From positions 2,485,001-2,549,000 of the forward strand of contig JANTQA010000070.1 in assembly GCA_027625915.1 (NCBI GenBank): 64,000 nucleotides of DNA. The letters run 5' to 3'. Origin of the DNA: Anaeramoeba flamelloides. Its lineage: Eukaryota > Metamonada > Anaeramoebidae. Under the pieces are notes generated by a model. It saw only the letters and a list, made by a program, of their open reading frames with translations, had not been told where the DNA came from and did not search any database. A program made the position numbers and the translations under genes. Positions 32,500 to 43,742 of this stretch are shown one piece after another. Numbering within the stretch: the stretch's first letter is position 1; each line of letters starts with the position of its first letter.

Positions 32500-32710
32500 A
32501 ATATTCATCCAGCTTTCCAAAAAATCACATCTCACGAGAACTAAAATAAATCATCAAAAGTATCCCAATTCTAGAAAGTAAATTAATAAATTATGATTCT
32601 TTTTAGAATCAAAAAATTTGGTATAGTACTAAGATTATAAACTACAATTTTGGAAAGCCGAATGAAAATCTTGTTCCATTTGTTTTGCAACAAATAATAT
32701 AAAATATTTG
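32500..32710. mobile_element. Short inverted-repeat element E, copy 1
   Basis: Inverted arms CATCCAGCTTTCCAAAAAAT and TTGGAAAGCCGAATGAAAAT, continuing on the right into TGTTTTGCAACAAAT. The same arms occur in several orientations at 63013-63450. Confidence 0.5.
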
Positions 32711-32784
32711 AAAATGAGAACTGTTACTTCCATTTTACAATTAAAACAGACTCGACAATTTTTTTCCTTTTTAAGAAATCTTGC

Positions 32785-33101
32785 GAAGGGACTAATCTCT
32801 ATTAAATTTTTTTACCTAAATTAAATAGAGATTGAGAAATTTTTTTGCCAATTACTTTGATTTGAAAAACCTGTTTATTTTCATATTAAACATATTTCTA
32901 GATAAGGAATCCTTCTTTAGAAATTGGTCAAAAAAAAATAATAATAGAGAAAAGTCCCTTAACTTTATTTTGCAACAAATAGAAGAGTACAATAATGAGA
33001 AATTTAATTACGTTCACGTTTTAAATTCGACTGTTATTCGTCGAATAAATGGAAAAAAATTTTCACTTCCTTTTCATTGTGTTTTTCAAAAAGCCTTCTA
33101 A
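32785..33101 (+). repeat. Dispersed repeat T copy 1 and an overlapping coding-like relic
   Basis: 32785-32935 matches 41132-41285 (TTTCTAGATAAGGAATCC / TTTCTAGATAATATATCC and flanks). The open frame 32832-33101 runs from it into the element-C copy on its right; its middle (EKSLNFILQQIEEYNNEKFN) looks coding-like. No family recognised; probably repeat-derived or a relic. Confidence 0.35.
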
Positions 33102-33265
33102 ATTCATTTAGGATTCTTTGGTTCGACCATTATATTTGCAATAACAATTCATTCAAAAAAAAGAGTCAACAAATAAATAGAGATCATAAATTCCAACCCA
33201 CTTCTTTGGAGACTCTCTTTTGAATAGGACGATAAGGAAAATGAAGAGAAAATTTGCTTGTCTTT
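33040..33265. mobile_element. Short inverted-repeat element C, copy 1
   Basis: Contains the family arms (AAATTTTCACTTCCTTTTC and, inverted, GGAAAATGAAGAGAAAATTT) and the internal AAATAAATAGAGATCATAAA..CCACTTCTTTG word. Other copies: 33800-34040, 42835-42985, 43105-43300, 45459-45647. The stretch 33139-33210 is repeated almost exactly at 33904-33975. Confidence 0.55.
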
Positions 33266-33494
33266 TATTCTGCAAATACTAATTAAGAGGAAAGAAAAAA
33301 ACGAAAACCTCACTTTTCTTCAATTGTGTTTCAGAGTTCAAACATTTTAGAATTTTGCAACAGTCAGAAATAAAAGTGTTAAAAAAGTTTGGATTGTTGG
33401 GTTTAGAAAAAAGAAAATAAAACAAAAAGATAAGGACAAAAGCAAACAAGAACGTATTTGAAGATCTCGTGTGTAAAGTTTTGAACATAAGACG

Positions 33495-33725
33495 TGTTAC
33501 ATAAACCAAATTTTTTGTCATCAAAACGTCTATTTTTTGAAATCGATAAGTGATTGTTTAGATGATTGAATGTCAAACAACTCCCAAGTCTTCTTTTGAA
33601 AACTACATTTATTCTGGAAAAACCTGGTAGAGATCTAAGTGTACAAGAATTTGTTTTTGTGCTCTTCAGAATAGATGTTAAAAACATTAAGAAAGAAAAA
33701 AAAAATGAAATAGGTGGGTAAGATT
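33495..33725 (+). pseudogene. Relic resembling an NIF/FCP1-type HAD phosphatase
   Basis: Plus-strand frame with stops contains NVKQLPSLLLKTTFILEKPG then RDLSVQEFVFVLFRIDVKNI. The RPG..EFL..xFxVxVWSS..xKN layout of the NIF (FCP1 homology) phosphatase domain is echoed, but the catalytic DxDxT is not visible. At least two in-frame stops upstream. Similarity is by eye only. A possibly related relic lies at 46655-47330. Confidence 0.3.
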
Positions 33726-33799
33726 TCGACTTTTTTTGCAATTGTCAAATAATTTCAAATTACTATTCCTTTTTTAGGGTTTGGGTTTCTTTTTTCACT

Positions 33800-34040
33800 T
33801 ACTAACGTTTGCCTAATAAATAGGTAAAATTTTCACTTTGTTAACTTTTTTCAAATTGAGATCTGAATTCAGTTAGATTTCTTCGAGACGACTATTATAT
33901 TTACAATAACAATTCATTCAAAAAAAAGAGTCAACAAATAAATAGAGATCATAAATTCCCACCCAATTCTTTGAGACACCTATTTTTAATCAAACAATAA
34001 GGATAATAAAAACAAAATTTTTACCCAATTTTAATTAAAG
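33800..34040. mobile_element. Short inverted-repeat element C, copy 2
   Basis: AAATAGGTAAAATTTTCACT at the left, GATAATAAAAACAAAATTTT at the right, and the same internal block as copy 1 (33904-33975). Arms are worn. Confidence 0.5.
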
Positions 34041-34589
34041 GTTAATAACCCAACGTTGAAAAATTTGTTACAGTTTTTAGGTGGATCAAGAGTTATTCTA
34101 AACACTACTCCCAAAAGTTGTTGACTATTATTGTCAGCTTAAGTCAACAAATAATATCTTATATTTTTTAATTACGAAGTAGATCTCCATTATTTCCAAA
34201 TGGGATTTCATACTAAAACAATACTAACTATAATCAATTAATGCTTTATTTATTCGACTTACTTGGGATTATGAGAAAATTTCCTTTTTTTGAAAAAAAG
34301 TGAAAAACTTCCTTTTCTTAAAAGTAAAAGCAAAAAAGAAATCTTGTTCAAAAGAAGTTTTGTTTTTTTGGGATGTACTCAAAATATTACCCTTTATGAA
34401 AATTTATTATCAATTCTCAAAAAGTGACAACTGCTTGTTTTTATTCTTATTTATAATATTTCATTTACAAATCTTTACTAACAGATTTTGGTTGAAAACT
34501 TCCCAGAACGATGGGGTTTTTAGATAAAAGTGGAATTAATAGAAAAAATTTAGCTAATTTACAAATGTAAACGTTTTAATTTTCAGTTA

Positions 34590-35049
34590 CTGTTGAGAGA
34601 AAAATTTTGGACTCAGAAAAATAGTTGGACTGCAATTTTAATTGGGAACATTACTGAAAATGATTTTTAATTTCAATCTTTTGTGAAATAACTCAAAGAA
34701 AATAACAATATTCTACTTATTAGAATAACTATTAATGTAATTCTACTTTTTCTCAAAAGCTTATCTCTTCTAATCTAAAGCAAGTTTAAAAATTACCATT
34801 TTCAGAATTAATAGTATACTTTACTAAAACTTGGATTTTTGTTAAAATAGCATGATATACTTTAGTTATCAATTATTCAAATGAGTATTCTATACACGCC
34901 ACGGATTAGTGGACTTGTAACACCTTTAAACCAGGTTTATATAAAACTCACCTAGATATCAATAGGATTTGATTTTCAATTTTACTAATGTTCCCAATTA
35001 AAAATGGTGTCCAACCAAGTTTCTGTGTACAACATTTTTCTCTCAACAG
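34590..35049. mobile_element. TIR element D, copy 1, TTA target duplication
   Basis: 460 bp with about 75-bp imperfect TIRs starting CTGTTGAGAGAAAAATTTTG (left) and CTGTTGAGAGAAAAATGTTG (right, inverted), both reaching AATTTTAATTGGGAACATTA-type sequence. TTA flanks it at 34587-34589 and 35050-35052. A full second copy at 62363-62803 has the same TTA. A 3-bp TTA/TAA duplication is typical of PIF/Harbinger elements. No transposase. Confidence 0.8.
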
Positions 35050-35318
35050 TTAAATGTCTTTTTTTTTGTATCTTAATATTTCAAACTTTTTGGTTTTTTT
35101 TTTTTTTTTGAAGGTGTTTGAAATAATTATGGTTTTTTTTTTCTGTTTTTTCATGGTTTTCTGTAATTTCTTGTTTGAACTGTCCACTTTTTAATGTATT
35201 TTATCTTATCAAAAGTAAAAAAATTTCAAAAGAGTTCTCAGAATTATAAAAAGGATTTAGAACTAAAAAAAATTTTTTTTTATTATTACTTTTAAGATCC
35301 ATCTAAAATTAGTCCACC

Positions 35319-35674
35319 ATGGGGGGTCTTAAGGACAAAAAAACTTGTGAGTTATTCAATTTGTCTCTTGAGAACTCAAAGAAAATTAATCTTCATAATT
35401 TTGGGAATGAGGAATTTTGCCTCACCAGATTCTTCATGTAAGTTAATATTGTTTTTCGTACTCCAACCCTTTTTGTTCCCACTTGATTTTTTAAGAGGGT
35501 TTTATTGGATTCTAGACAATACTTGCTATAGAATCAAAACTTTAGGTTTCTGTTTTTACTACTAACCATTATAAAGAATCTGATCTTTCCAAATTATCTT
35601 TTCCGAAATTTTCAAAATTTTTACGTTCTTTTCGATTGCAAGGAATAAAGAGTCTAATTCATCAGATTTTTTGA
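35319..35674 (+). CDS. Small three-exon gene of unknown function
   Basis: Exon 1 (35319-35437) starts at ACCATGGGG, a strong eukaryotic start context, and ends at a GTAAGT donor. Exon 2 is 35496-35545, exon 3 is 35577-35674 (TGA). Phases match at both junctions, giving 88 residues: MGGLKDKKTCELF.., a hydrophobic centre FFIGFYWILDNTCYRIKTL, and a basic tail KFSKFLRSFRLQGIKSLIHQ. Intron 1 is 58 bp; intron 2 would be only 31 bp but contains TACTAAC, the classical branch-point word. The central LDN word recalls PEX11 peroxisome proteins, which are much longer, so no function is assigned. Confidence 0.45.
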
Positions 35675-36574
35675 TTCGTAAGACCCTCAAAATGGCTTTA
35701 TGTTTTTTATTGTCTTTTTTTTTTTTTGTTTTGGTAGTTTTTATTTTTATTTAAAGTATTTTAAAAATAATTTATTTGGTATTTTTTCAAAAAAAAAACA
35801 TTAACTTTAAATTTGAACAAATCCATTCATGAATCTTTATTTTGTAAAATGATTTTTTGGAAAAAATCTGACAAAAAATTAAGAAATATCAAAAATAGAT
35901 TTTGACAACATTGTAATTTTTTAACACATAGAAATCACAAAACAAGGGTTAATAAACATACTATCAAAGAATAGAAAAATAAACCGAAAACGAAGTAATA
36001 TTTTTTTTAATATATCATAATTCTTTTCATGAAGGGCTGTGAGTTCACCTTGATGGAATCAAAAATTAAAAAAAAAAGTGATAACCAAATAAATAGAATC
36101 ACAATGTTCTATCTCTTTATTAGAAAAATGTACTATTCTAAAAAAAAAATGAGAACAATATGAAAATTAAAGTAAATTTTGTTTTACATTTAACTGGGAA
36201 ATTCCAGTGTAAAAAATTAAGAAAGAAAATTTTCCCACTCTTAATAAAATTAGATCTACTGAAATTTTCTGTCGATTTTTAGACATTTTAGAAAACACAC
36301 GTGTTATATTTTTTTACAAATTCTTTAAAAACAAGAAAAACATACATTCCAAAAATGATTGTAAATTGTTTTTTACTATCTAAATTAATCATTTTGTTTT
36401 TATAAGATCAACTTTAAGCACTATTTTAATCATGAAAATTTTCGATATATTTGAACTAAAAATCCAAAATATTAGAATATTTAAGAATCCATAAAAATCA
36501 TCAGAAAAATTTTCAAAGAATTTAAGGTATACAAACCCAGAAATTTGTAAAAAGAAAATCTTATATTATGTGTA
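35675..36574. other. Non-coding stretch, nothing recognised
   Basis: AT-rich spacer with short homopolymers. No coding-like frame and no clear repeat copy was seen. Confidence 0.45.
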
Positions 36575-36769
36575 CAATCTGTTCCACTTTTAAGGTACAA
36601 ACTTTCAACAAAATTTAAGGCACAAAAAAACCTCAAATTGGAGCATATTTTTTGGAATTTTTGTTTTTTATAATTTATTTTACTAGAATCTGAATTTTGT
36701 GCTTTTATTTGAGATTTTTATTGTACCATAATTTTGTTGAAAGTTTGTGACTTAAAGTGGAACTGGCTG
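36575..36769. mobile_element. Tc1/mariner-like MITE G, copy 3 (worn)
   Basis: CAATCTGTTCCACTTTTAAG ... CTTAAAGTGGAACTGGCTG with AAGGCACA words retained. TA precedes it, and the right TA has eroded. More mismatches between arms than in the copies at 4263 and 6848, so older. Confidence 0.75.
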
Positions 36770-36778
36770 TTACAGTTT

Positions 36779-37205
36779 GTTCTTTTCTTTAATATTTGAT
36801 CGATCTTGTGCTTGGTATGGGTTTTAATAGTGGTTCAAAATGCAAATTGTTTCATTTTTTTTTTTCCAAAATCGGAATTAAAGAGTAAAGCTGTAAAAGA
36901 GTGTAAGGAATTTGATAAAAAATATGATTCAAGAGTTGTCAATTCAAATTTTTAATTGGTTTAGATTTTATTTCTGGATTTTAGATGGTTTTTTTTTTTG
37001 TGAATTGGGTTAAAGGTCAATAAAGATTCAATTGACATCCAAAAAATCAAAATTCATTATCAAATACTTCCGCATCTATTAGTCTTATTATCTTTAATTT
37101 CGATTTTGGAAAAAAAAAATGAAACAATTAGTATATTGGACCACTATTAAAACTCATATCAAAGACCAAATCGATCAGATAAGAACCAAATTAAAAATTA
37201 AACAG
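36779..37205. mobile_element. Foldback element S with about 100-bp arms
   Basis: 36790-36890 and 37085-37200 are inverted copies sharing GTTTTAATAGTGGT, AATTGTTTCATTTTTTTTTC and CCAAAATCG.AATTAAAGA, plus TGATCGAT near the outer edge. About 425 bp overall. No coding capacity. Not related to the other families here as far as can be seen. Confidence 0.65.
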
Positions 37206-38254
37206 GTCCAATAGAAGATAATCTTTTTTTTTTCAAATTCCATGCTTGTAACCTTAACGGACTAGAAAATCTTATTTATTTATTTTCCAAAGTTAACTGT
37301 GTGATTATTTTCATAGGTAAAGTATTAAACTTGATATGGAAACTCAATTCTCAACTTTAGAGAAAGGAGTTCTCATTTTTAAAAGAATTCATTTATAACA
37401 ATTTTTTTTCAGTCAAAATATCTGAACCTTTTTTTGTTTTAATTTTTGATTTTATAAATACCAAAAAGTAAAAATTAGAAAAAAAAAAAAATTTTTTTTT
37501 GATGTTCTTGCTATTAATAATCCACGATAGTCTATTTATACTGTCAAATAACAATTGACACAATAATCTTATTTTAAAAATACAAGAACACTAAATCAAA
37601 TATAGAATCATTGAAGATCAGAAAAAAATCTATTATTTATTTTTTTTTCAAAAATTTATTAAATTTCAGGATTTTATTTTGTTTTTTTTTTATTTTGAGT
37701 GGAGGTAGTAAATTTCATCATGCAAACTTTAGTTTTTTTTTTTTTTAATTTTTGTCTTGATTAGAAAATCAATAGATATTCAAAATTGAAACAAGAATTA
37801 AACTTAAAAAGGCCATATTTTCATGAAGATTTTTGTATTTCGAGAATCTATATATTTCAAGAATAACACAGGCAATTTCAAGTAAAGATATGGACTTGAA
37901 GAAATCCTAAACATTACTATTATTTCTTAATAATTTTTTTTTTTGAAATTTAAATAAAGAATCGGGATTTTCTTTATAATTAACCAATGAGAAATATATA
38001 AAGTTTCTTTATTCAGAATAATATCAACATATATCCTTGTTTAAATTTTTTTTATATATAAAACCAAATTTAAATCTTGTACTAGATTCCAAGAAAATTC
38101 CATAACTTTAAAAACAAATTTTCGGAAAAATATTACTAAAGTATTATTCATTGTGATTTGTCTAAAATTTAAAGGAATTCCTACCTCGCCAGATTTATAA
38201 ATAATTCATGCCTTTCTTTATAAAATAAAATTTGGTTATTTATTCACTTAGATT
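37206..38254. other. Non-coding stretch, nothing recognised
   Basis: AT-rich spacer without coding signal. Some long T runs; no repeat copy identified. Confidence 0.4.
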
Positions 38255-38432
38255 TTTAAATCCCTTTTCACCTTTAAGAGACAAAATTTGTACAAAATTT
38301 AAGGCACAGAGAAAAATCTCAAATTAAGACACAAAATTTTGAAATCTTTTTTTTCACAAATTATTTCACAAGAATCTGTATTTTGTGCCTTAATTTAGTT
38401 GAAAGTTTGTGCCTTCAGAGTGGTAATGACTG
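38255..38432. mobile_element. Tc1/mariner-like MITE G, copy 4 (worn)
   Basis: Inner arms AATTTAAGGCACA and TTTTGTGCCTTAATTT are clear, the right outer end reads GTGGTAATGACTG then TA. The left outer end is eroded. A deletion removes part of the right arm. Confidence 0.65.
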
Positions 38433-39057
38433 TATTAAAATTTATAACTTTTTATTTTTTTTTTTTAATTTTATTAAATCATAAACATTTTCAAAACAGA
38501 AAATATCTTTTATAACCATTAGTTTTAAATCTTAAATATTTTAAAATATTATTCTATATTTTAATTTTATTATTTTTATTACCGGGTTTTTTGTTAAGAA
38601 ATTAACAAAAATCAATTTTTAATTGTAATATATGTGAATTTTGAAAGTTTATCTGTAAAATTTCAAAATCAATTTTTTATTTCATAAAATAATTCAATTA
38701 GTATAACAGTTCTTGTGAATAAGACTAAATCATGAGTTAAAAAAAATTTCAAAATTCCTGAATTTATTTGGCAATTTTTGAAAACTTGAGAATTGCTTTT
38801 TTAAAACCAAAAAGAATCAATAATTTTTGTGCAAATAGAAAATAAATATCATTAATAAACCCTCTTTAAAGTTTTTTCAAATATACATTTATTTAATCAA
38901 ATATACCTCATTTGGTTTTATTGGCTGAGATTTGTATTGAAATATTAATAATTAAAAATAAGAACAAAATAAATAATTTAGTTTCAAAATCAAAATACCC
39001 CAAAATTCAATAAAAATTTGTTCCAACAAATTCCAATAATTAACTTAATTGTTAATA

Positions 39058-39184
39058 TAGCTGTTTTAAAAAAGTGTAGACTTGAAGTTTTGTAAGTAGG
39101 GCTTAAAACTGTCTAAGTCATATGTTTTAATCAGTTCAGTCAACATCTAACAAAAGTTTTGTACACACTTTTCTAAAACAGCTG
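39058..39184. mobile_element. Tiny TA-flanked MITE L
   Basis: 127 bp; ends TAGCTGTTTTAAAAAAGTGT and (inverted) CAGCTGTTTTAGAAAAGTGT, flanked by TA on both sides. Tc1/mariner-like by end sequence and target. No other copy noticed in the window. Confidence 0.7.
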
Positions 39185-39552
39185 TATAAATAATATTTTA
39201 ATTTTTTTAGTTTTATATTAGATCTATTTCAAATTTTGGAATTTAAAAAAAATAGATTCATGTTAACAAATTGTATAGTTGGGACAAACTCTTCAGTTTC
39301 ATAAACCTAAACACAAGCCAAAATATAAATAACAAAACTACTTTCTTTCAAAGATCTCACAGAATACTTCTTTGTTTTTCAAGAATCATACTCCCTTTAA
39401 TATATTTTGATTAATGACTCTGGAATATTTTGAATTTGTTTAAATCCACCAAAACATATTTGAGATTTTTAGTTGTTTCTAAAAACTCAAAGTTCCATTT
39501 TTTAGTATTTTGTTCAAAAAATATTTGTTTTATAATTCTTTTCAAATTATTG

Positions 39553-39876
39553 ATGTCAAAGCTTAATTTAAACACAGAACCAGATCCAGACTTTAACAAA
39601 GTCCCTGAAGAAAAAATAACTGATTCAATTTTCAAAACAATAAATGAAAAAGCTTCGGTAGCCTATGATTATTTAACAAAAGGAGTCTCAGTTGGTGGCA
39701 AGGTTCTTTGGGTTGGTGTAACAAGCGCAGCAATGATCATTCTTCCATATGGTATTACAGTTTCAACCGAAATGAGTCTCCAACAAATGGACAAATCAGA
39801 AGGTGCAAGACTTGGTTTAAACAAGCCTATCGACTCAACCTTTGGTACAGGATTTCCTCCTCTTTTTGATCACTAA
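39553..39876 (+). CDS. TOM22: Mitochondrial import receptor subunit TOM22
   Basis: 107 residues, single exon. An acidic cytosolic N-terminus (NTEPDPDFNKVPEE) is followed by a helix and one membrane segment, VLWVGVTSAAMIILPYGITV (51-70), with the conserved tryptophan, Thr-Ser pair and proline of animal TOM22 (human ALWIGTTSFMILVLP). The C-terminus (SLQQMDKSEGARLGLN then a Gly/Pro tail) also parallels the animal intermembrane part. TOM22 is the central receptor of the outer-membrane TOM complex. The frame stays open 41 codons upstream, but that part is Phe/Lys-rich and lacks the acidic character, so the Met at 39553 is preferred. Assignment by motif, good for so short a family. Confidence 0.8.
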   Translation: MSKLNLNTEPDPDFNKVPEEKITDSIFKTINEKASVAYDYLTKGVSVGGKVLWVGVTSAAMIILPYGITVSTEMSLQQMDKSEGARLGLNKPIDSTFGTGFPPLFDH

Positions 39877-42800
39877 ACAAGACTGATCCTTTCCATTTAG
39901 TTTTAATAACAAAAACATCAAAAAAACTGTTTTTTTTTATTTGGCTTTAAAAATCTTTTTTGTATTCCTTGCTTTTTTGTTATTTTGCCTTTTCAAAAGC
40001 AAATGATAAAATAAATATTTAGTTAAAAATTCAAATTTTGTAAAGTTATTTGTTGTTTTGGCAATTGTTCACCGTTAAAATTGTCACAACTTTTTTCAGT
40101 TACTGGTTTTTGAGAAATTGTTTTTTTTTTTTTAAAGGAAACAGAGCAAAATCTAGTGAATAGAAGAATCGAATGATTTCTTTTAATTTTGATTTTATTT
40201 GTCATTTTTGCTCAATATAGAAATTGTAAGTTGTAGGTCCTCTTTTTTTTTCATTTGAAGAGATCTGTTGAGGTTGAATTCATTTGGTACACCAAAAGAA
40301 AACCCACAAATAATCTATTGATTTCCAACTGTTCAATTGTTTCAGTAAAAATTCCATTAACTTTTTTTAAATTTTAAGGGATTTGGGTCAAATAAATAGA
40401 AGAGTCTATAATTAAAGCACTTTGTTATTGAATGGAAATTGTGTCAGCAATTCAAAAGTTCAAATGCCTCTAAAAAATAGATTAGTCAAGTAGTAATATT
40501 TGTTGATCCCATCAATTAAAAATTTTACTTTTATTAGTAAAAACTCCAAAGAATTTCAGAAAAAAAATTAGCATTCGCCACAAATTTAAAAATTGAAACA
40601 TCAATATTATAGCACAAAGTTGAAAAATATCTTTCTTAAATTTGTGGTGAAATGTAGATTAGTTGCTCAAGAATTTGAATTTTTATAAAAAAATAAATAA
40701 TTATCCAAAAGATTCTTTTGACATATTATTTCTGAAATCTCGTGAATATATAGATGTTACAATTGGATTTATATAAAATCAAAAAGAAACTAAATAATCT
40801 TTTGGGTTTTATGCTGATAATTATTATGTTAATATTTGAAATTAATTAATTATAAAAATAGATACTTTTGGAAGTAATAAATATGAATTATTAAATACTA
40901 AAAGACTATTATTTTGGGTTTCTATCTTTAGATTTGGAAAAGGAATTAAATAAAAAATTATAAAAATGAAAATTTTTAATTGATATCATTAGTACAAAAA
41001 TTCTATCTTATATCTACAATTAGATTACTAATAGATTTTTTAGAGTCATGTGAACCATGTGTAACTAATACTATTGGCGTATAATTGCAACACACTATGA
41101 GTATTTGACAATCTAAGTTGAGATAATTCCCTTAGGGGATGAATCTCTAGTTTTTTTTTTTTTACCTAAATTTAATAAAGATTTTGAAAATTTTTTGCGA
41201 ATTTCTTAGATTTGAAAAGCCTGTTTATTTTCAATATTAAACATATTTCTAGATAATATATCCTTATTTAGAAATTGGTAAAAAAAAAAAAAAAAATATC
41301 CAATATTTCCTTAAGACTTAAAGTTTTCAATATCAACTCTCTTATTGGCATTTCCAAATTGTTAAAAATCCCTATCAACACCATAAAAAGGTCTAGACAA
41401 AAATTCACAATAGACCTCAGGAGAATAAAAGAATTAAGATGGTAGTAATTTTTATAAACAAAATGAAATCTTATTTGAGGTCTTGAAAAAAAAATTGTTG
41501 TAATATGTGCTCTGACTCATGAAATGGATGAGTTAAACTCATCTGAACAATTTATTAATTTTAGTCTATTCTTTTGGATTCCAAAATTTCAAATAGATTC
41601 AATATATAACTCAAAGAATTAAACTATTATGTTGATTAGTAATTAAGTTAATTCTTGAAAATGGGAAGAAATACTTTTATTTTTATGTTGGTAAGTATTG
41701 ATTTAGATAGAAAATTTTTAATTTAGTAGTTATTTTTAAATTTTAATATTTCAATACAAATATCAGCCAATTTACTTTATCTGTAAATGTGATTCAATAA
41801 ATGAATATCTGAGTGACTTTTAACACAATTTTCTCAAAGAAATTGAAATCTATTAAGAAAATAATTTGTTTTTATTTTTTAAGGTTTTAAAAAAGTTGTT
41901 TTCTGGTTTTGAAAAAGTGAAAAATAATTTTCAATTTTGAAAAATTTTTTTAATAAATTCTATGGTCTTATGTACAAGAAACCTCAGAGCAATTTAAATC
42001 ATTTTTATCAGAAAAAAAATTGGTTTTGAATTTTGATTACAAAATTAAAAAATTCCCAAATATCTTAAGTAAAATTTTATTTTGAAAAAAAAAATTTAAT
42101 CTCATCACAAAACCAAAATTTATGGGTAAATTTTTTAAATGGGTTTAAAACTTTAATTATTAAAACTATTCTTCTTAAAATAATACCATTATTCTTCAAT
42201 TAGTTGAATATATCAAATTTTTGGTTAACCAAAAGAATTATCTCAAAAAAGAAAAAAAAAATCTTTATATTAATATTACATGGTAACACGGAAATTTTAA
42301 AGTCTAAAAATGATGGAAACGTTTATAAGATGGGTTTAAAAATTGTTATAATGTGATTAATAAAATAAATTTAAATATTTTCTATTTCAAGAAAAAATGG
42401 AAAAAAATAATTGATTTCACAAAATGAATATTCTTTTTTGGGTTTCTTAGTCGATCAGAATTTTTTGACACTTGTAATATACAAAATTTGTAAGTAGAGA
42501 ATACCACCAATAACATATTTTAAATTTTTGACTTGCTGTCAGTAGAGGGCTGATCCCTGAAAAAATAAAAAGTAAAAACTTATATTTACATTCTATTTAA
42601 AAACTTTTGAAAAGTTCTTTGGGGTCAAGATCAATAAAATCTCTAACTATTCTACCAAAAATTTGATTTGTAAAGAATCGTATTTAACATCATTTTAGTA
42701 TTTTACTCTCACAAAAATCAAATTAAATTTATTTGTTTTGATGGTATTTGAAATTTATATAGAATAAATTTTATGTTGATTGTGTACTTTTCAATACTTA

Positions 42801-43742
42801 AATCATTGTTTTGTTAAGAAATCTTAGTTCTCCCTATAAATCTCTGAAAAGGGGTACCCAAATAAATAAATAGAGATAAAAAATTTCAATCTATTTCTTT
42901 GCAAACCGAATTTAAAACAGAGAGGAAAGGGAAAATGAAGTAAAAAATTTTCTCCCCTAAATTATTCAAATACTAGTATAAAAGGAAAACGACAAAGGAA
43001 ATTATAAACAATTTCCTAATAATTAATATGGTCCTGAAAGAAACACTCTTTGAATTTTCAAAAAATAATTTAATTATTAATATCCAAAAATGTTTGGTAA
43101 AGAATCGTTACTTTTATTTATTGGTATTCGAATTCTAAATAGGAAAAAATTTTCACTTCCTTTTCAATTTCCCTTTTTCAGTTGAGACCACAAATCCCAA
43201 TCTACTTCTTTGTTTGGGTACTCTACTGAGTAAAAGAACTGATATTTGGAAAATGAAGTTAAAATTTTTTCCTATTTGTAAATGGAACATAAGTAAAAGT
43301 ATAATTATTTTTTCTTCAAATTGTATACCTCAAACAAGTAAAATCTATTCAACCTTGGAAATATAAATCAACTGGAAATGTTTTGTCTTTCTTGAGTTTT
43401 GTAATAAAAGCGTCTTGGAATATTTAAATCTTCATATTCTTCCATTTGGGTAAAAAAAAAATTATACCTAAATTATTCTCCAGCTTTACTCTTCTTCAAA
43501 ATAATCTTTCTTTATCTTTGAAGATTAATTTTTGTATTTTTCCAAATAGAAAAAAATATTCAGAATTGATATTATTAGAAATTAGTGAAGGAAAAAAAGT
43601 CCTTTATCAATAAACTTTATTGACTGTTTCAAACTTTTACTTTTTTTGATACATTTAGAAAAATGTTTACCATGAACATTTTTTACCCGACAATAGTTTT
43701 CAATCAATTGTTCATAAATTAACAATTTTAAAAAACGGATCT
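39877..43742. other. Gene-free repeat field
   Basis: Contains repeat Q copy 3 (40690-41010, uninterrupted), repeat T copy 2 (41132-41285), repeat O copy 2 (41515-42500), element C copies at 42835-42985 and 43105-43300. No credible gene. An AT-rich leader region without a recognisable promoter precedes the RhoGAP start at 43743. Confidence 0.5.
43105..43300. mobile_element. Short inverted-repeat element C, copy 4
   Basis: Arms TTATTTATTGGTATTCGAAT..AAATAGGAAAAAATTTTCAC and the inverse TTTTTTCCTATTTGTAAATG around an internal GAGACCACAAATCCCAATCT block, the inverse of the block in the copy at 45459-45647. Confidence 0.6.

Noticed and set aside
35319-35674. Naming the small three-exon gene PEX11
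   Set aside because: Only a YWILDN-like word is shared; PEX11 proteins are more than twice as long and the following region does not match.
39430-39552. Extending TOM22 upstream to the first in-frame Met
   Set aside because: The added 41 residues are Phe/Lys-rich and would replace the expected acidic N-terminus.
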